From: Bacteroidota bacterium
Lineage (GTDB): Bacteria > Bacteroidota > Bacteroidia > JAADEI01
DNA: 6,857 nucleotides
NCBI GenBank assembly: GCA_015490475.1
Contig: WFXT01000174.1
Span: 1-6,857, forward strand
Direction of reading: 5' to 3'
Shown here: positions 5,792-6,857 of the stretch, piece by piece
How the letters are laid out: every line of letters starts with the position of its first letter
Numbering within the stretch: the first letter of the stretch is position 1
Translations under genes and position numbers: made by a program
Notes under the pieces: generated by a model
Told to the model about the DNA's origin: nothing
What the model saw: the letters and a program-made list of their open reading frames with translations, nothing else
Database searches by the model: none

Positions 5792-6857
5792 ATACACATT
5801 CACATGGGATAACTTACTATCACTTCTATTATATGACCCTACAAATCCTTTCATTTTTACAAAACTGCCCTTCTGGATATTTCTTGTTTTAATCCTACCC
5901 GGTTTTGCTCTTGTTGCCAAACGCACTTTCTTGCGTAACGTTTATCTGATGATCGTGTCAATGTTTTTCTATTACAAAACCAGTGGTCTATTTGTTCTCA
6001 TTCTTGTGTTTTCAACAGTTAGCGATTATCTATTAGGCTTATTTATCCACAATGCAGACAAACAATGGCTAAAGCGAATTGGAGTAGCACTAAGTGTTTT
6101 CATCAATCTGTTTGTTCTTTCATATTTTAAATATGCCTATTTCTTTGTTGACGTGCTTAACCAAATGTTTGACACACAATTTGTTGTGTTCAACTGGTTT
6201 GCACACTGGGCAAATGAAGCAATGGGCACTCACTTTGAAGTAGGCGAAATCCTTCTTCCTGTAGGTATTTCCTTTTACACTTTTCAAACCATCAGTTATT
6301 CTGTGGATGTATATCGCGGACATGTTCAACCAGTGAGAAACATTCTTGATTTCGCTTTCTATGTGAGTTTCTTTCCCCAGTTGGTTGCAGGTCCTATTGT
6401 CAGGGCTTCTGAATTTGTGCCCCAATTATATCGTCCGTTCAAACTAACCAGAGAGGAATTCGGATTTGCAAACTATATGATAATGAAAGGACTAATTAAA
6501 AAAATGATTTTTGGAGATTTGCTTGCGGTAAATTTTGTAGATAGGGTGTTTGCCAATCCGACTATGTTCGGAGGATTTGAGAATGTGATGGCGGCTTTTG
6601 GCTATTCCCTGCAAGTTTATGCTGACTTTTCTGGATACACGGACATAGCCATTGGCATTGCTAAACTGTTTGGCTTTGACCTTCCCAAGAACTTCAACTA
6701 TCCTTACAAGGCACAGAACGTCGGCTATTTCTGGAAACGATGGCACATGTCTCTGTCCAACTGGCTTAAAGACTATCTCTATATTCCGCTTGGTGGCAAC
6801 AGACACGGTAGCATAGGTTCTTTTATAGTGGTTCTGATAATTGCAATAGTGATATTC
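5748..6857 (+). CDS. MBOAT-family membrane O-acyltransferase (AlgI/PatA/DltB-like), 3' end beyond window
   Basis: An open frame of 370 codons without a stop, so the gene continues past the right edge; complete relatives are usually about 450-500 residues. It is highly hydrophobic, with apparent membrane segments near 41-57, 63-79, 82-100, 110-127, 168-186 and 200-216, and another starting near 357. Diagnostic blocks: LPVGISFYTFQ (170-180), FFPQLVAGPIVRASEF (208-223), YADFSGYTDIAIG (291-303), NFNYPY (315-320), and FWKRWHMSLSNWLKDYLYIP (328-347) followed by LGG. His333 is the conserved RWH histidine; the second MBOAT histidine would lie beyond the window. The family moves acyl groups across the inner membrane from a cytoplasmic donor to periplasmic acceptors, as AlgI does for alginate and PatA for peptidoglycan. 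A stop at 5745-5747 limits the frame. ATG 5748 or ATG 5754 (giving METIYERL) is the start, overlapping the SGNH gene by 44 or 38 bases. With the two SGNH proteins it forms a likely O-acylation module. The family is certain; substrate and acyl group are unknown. Confidence 0.9.
   Translation, partial: MPMETIYERLKEWIEYTFTWDNLLSLLLYDPTNPFIFTKLPFWIFLVLILPGFALVAKRTFLRNVYLMIVSMFFYYKTSGLFVLILVFSTVSDYLLGLFIHNADKQWLKRIGVALSVFINLFVLSYFKYAYFFVDVLNQMFDTQFVVFNWFAHWANEAMGTHFEVGEILLPVGISFYTFQTISYSVDVYRGHVQPVRNILDFAFYVSFFPQLVAGPIVRASEFVPQLYRPFKLTREEFGFANYMIMKGLIKKMIFGDLLAVNFVDRVFANPTMFGGFENVMAAFGYSLQVYADFSGYTDIAIGIAKLFGFDLPKNFNYPYKAQNVGYFWKRWHMSLSNWLKDYLYIPLGGNRHGSIGSFIVVLIIAIVIF

Noticed and set aside
3120..6857. 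Defence or toxin system hidden in the SGNH/MBOAT genes
   Set aside because: All three proteins have clear envelope-acylation family motifs. No nuclease, NTPase, effector or sensor domain is visible in the window.

Overview
The window looks like part of a Bacteroidota (Bacteroidetes) genome, probably an environmental lineage. The DNA is moderately AT-rich. None of the starts has a convincing Shine-Dalgarno sequence, which is usual in that phylum. The methionine/glutamine aminotransferase next to a YafV-type omega-amidase, and the MBOAT gene preceded by two SGNH genes, are both arrangements I associate with Bacteroidota. The phylum is an inference; no rRNA or other marker gene is present.

Layout: positions 1-165 are a non-coding leader with a pyrimidine-rich stretch holding a short imperfect direct repeat. 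From 166 to the right edge, six genes lie on the plus strand with no intergenic base: mannose-1-phosphate guanylyltransferase (manC type), YbdL-like aminotransferase, YafV-like omega-amidase, a membrane-anchored SGNH-fold protein, a secreted SGNH-fold protein, and an MBOAT O-acyltransferase cut by the window edge. Each gene overlaps the next: by 8 bases, then three ATGA (4-base) overlaps, then about 40 bases. This suggests one translationally coupled transcript. No genes are supported on the minus strand.

Function falls into three blocks. ManC makes GDP-mannose, a sugar donor for surface glycans. The aminotransferase and omega-amidase form the known glutamine transaminase/omega-amidase pair: the first transaminates a 2-oxo acid such as 4-methylthio-2-oxobutanoate with glutamine, and the second hydrolyses the resulting 2-oxoglutaramate, pulling the reaction towards methionine. 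The last three genes look like an envelope O-acylation module: the MBOAT protein would pass acyl (probably acetyl) groups across the inner membrane, and the two SGNH proteins would transfer them to, or remove them from, a polysaccharide or peptidoglycan.

The most interesting feature is the SGNH pair. The two proteins are recognisable paralogues that keep the Ser/Asp/His triad but have lost different oxyanion-hole elements, and each carries a long insert after the nucleophile block that recalls Ape1/PatB-type enzymes. I saw no mobile element, CRISPR array, RNA gene, terminator or defence system.
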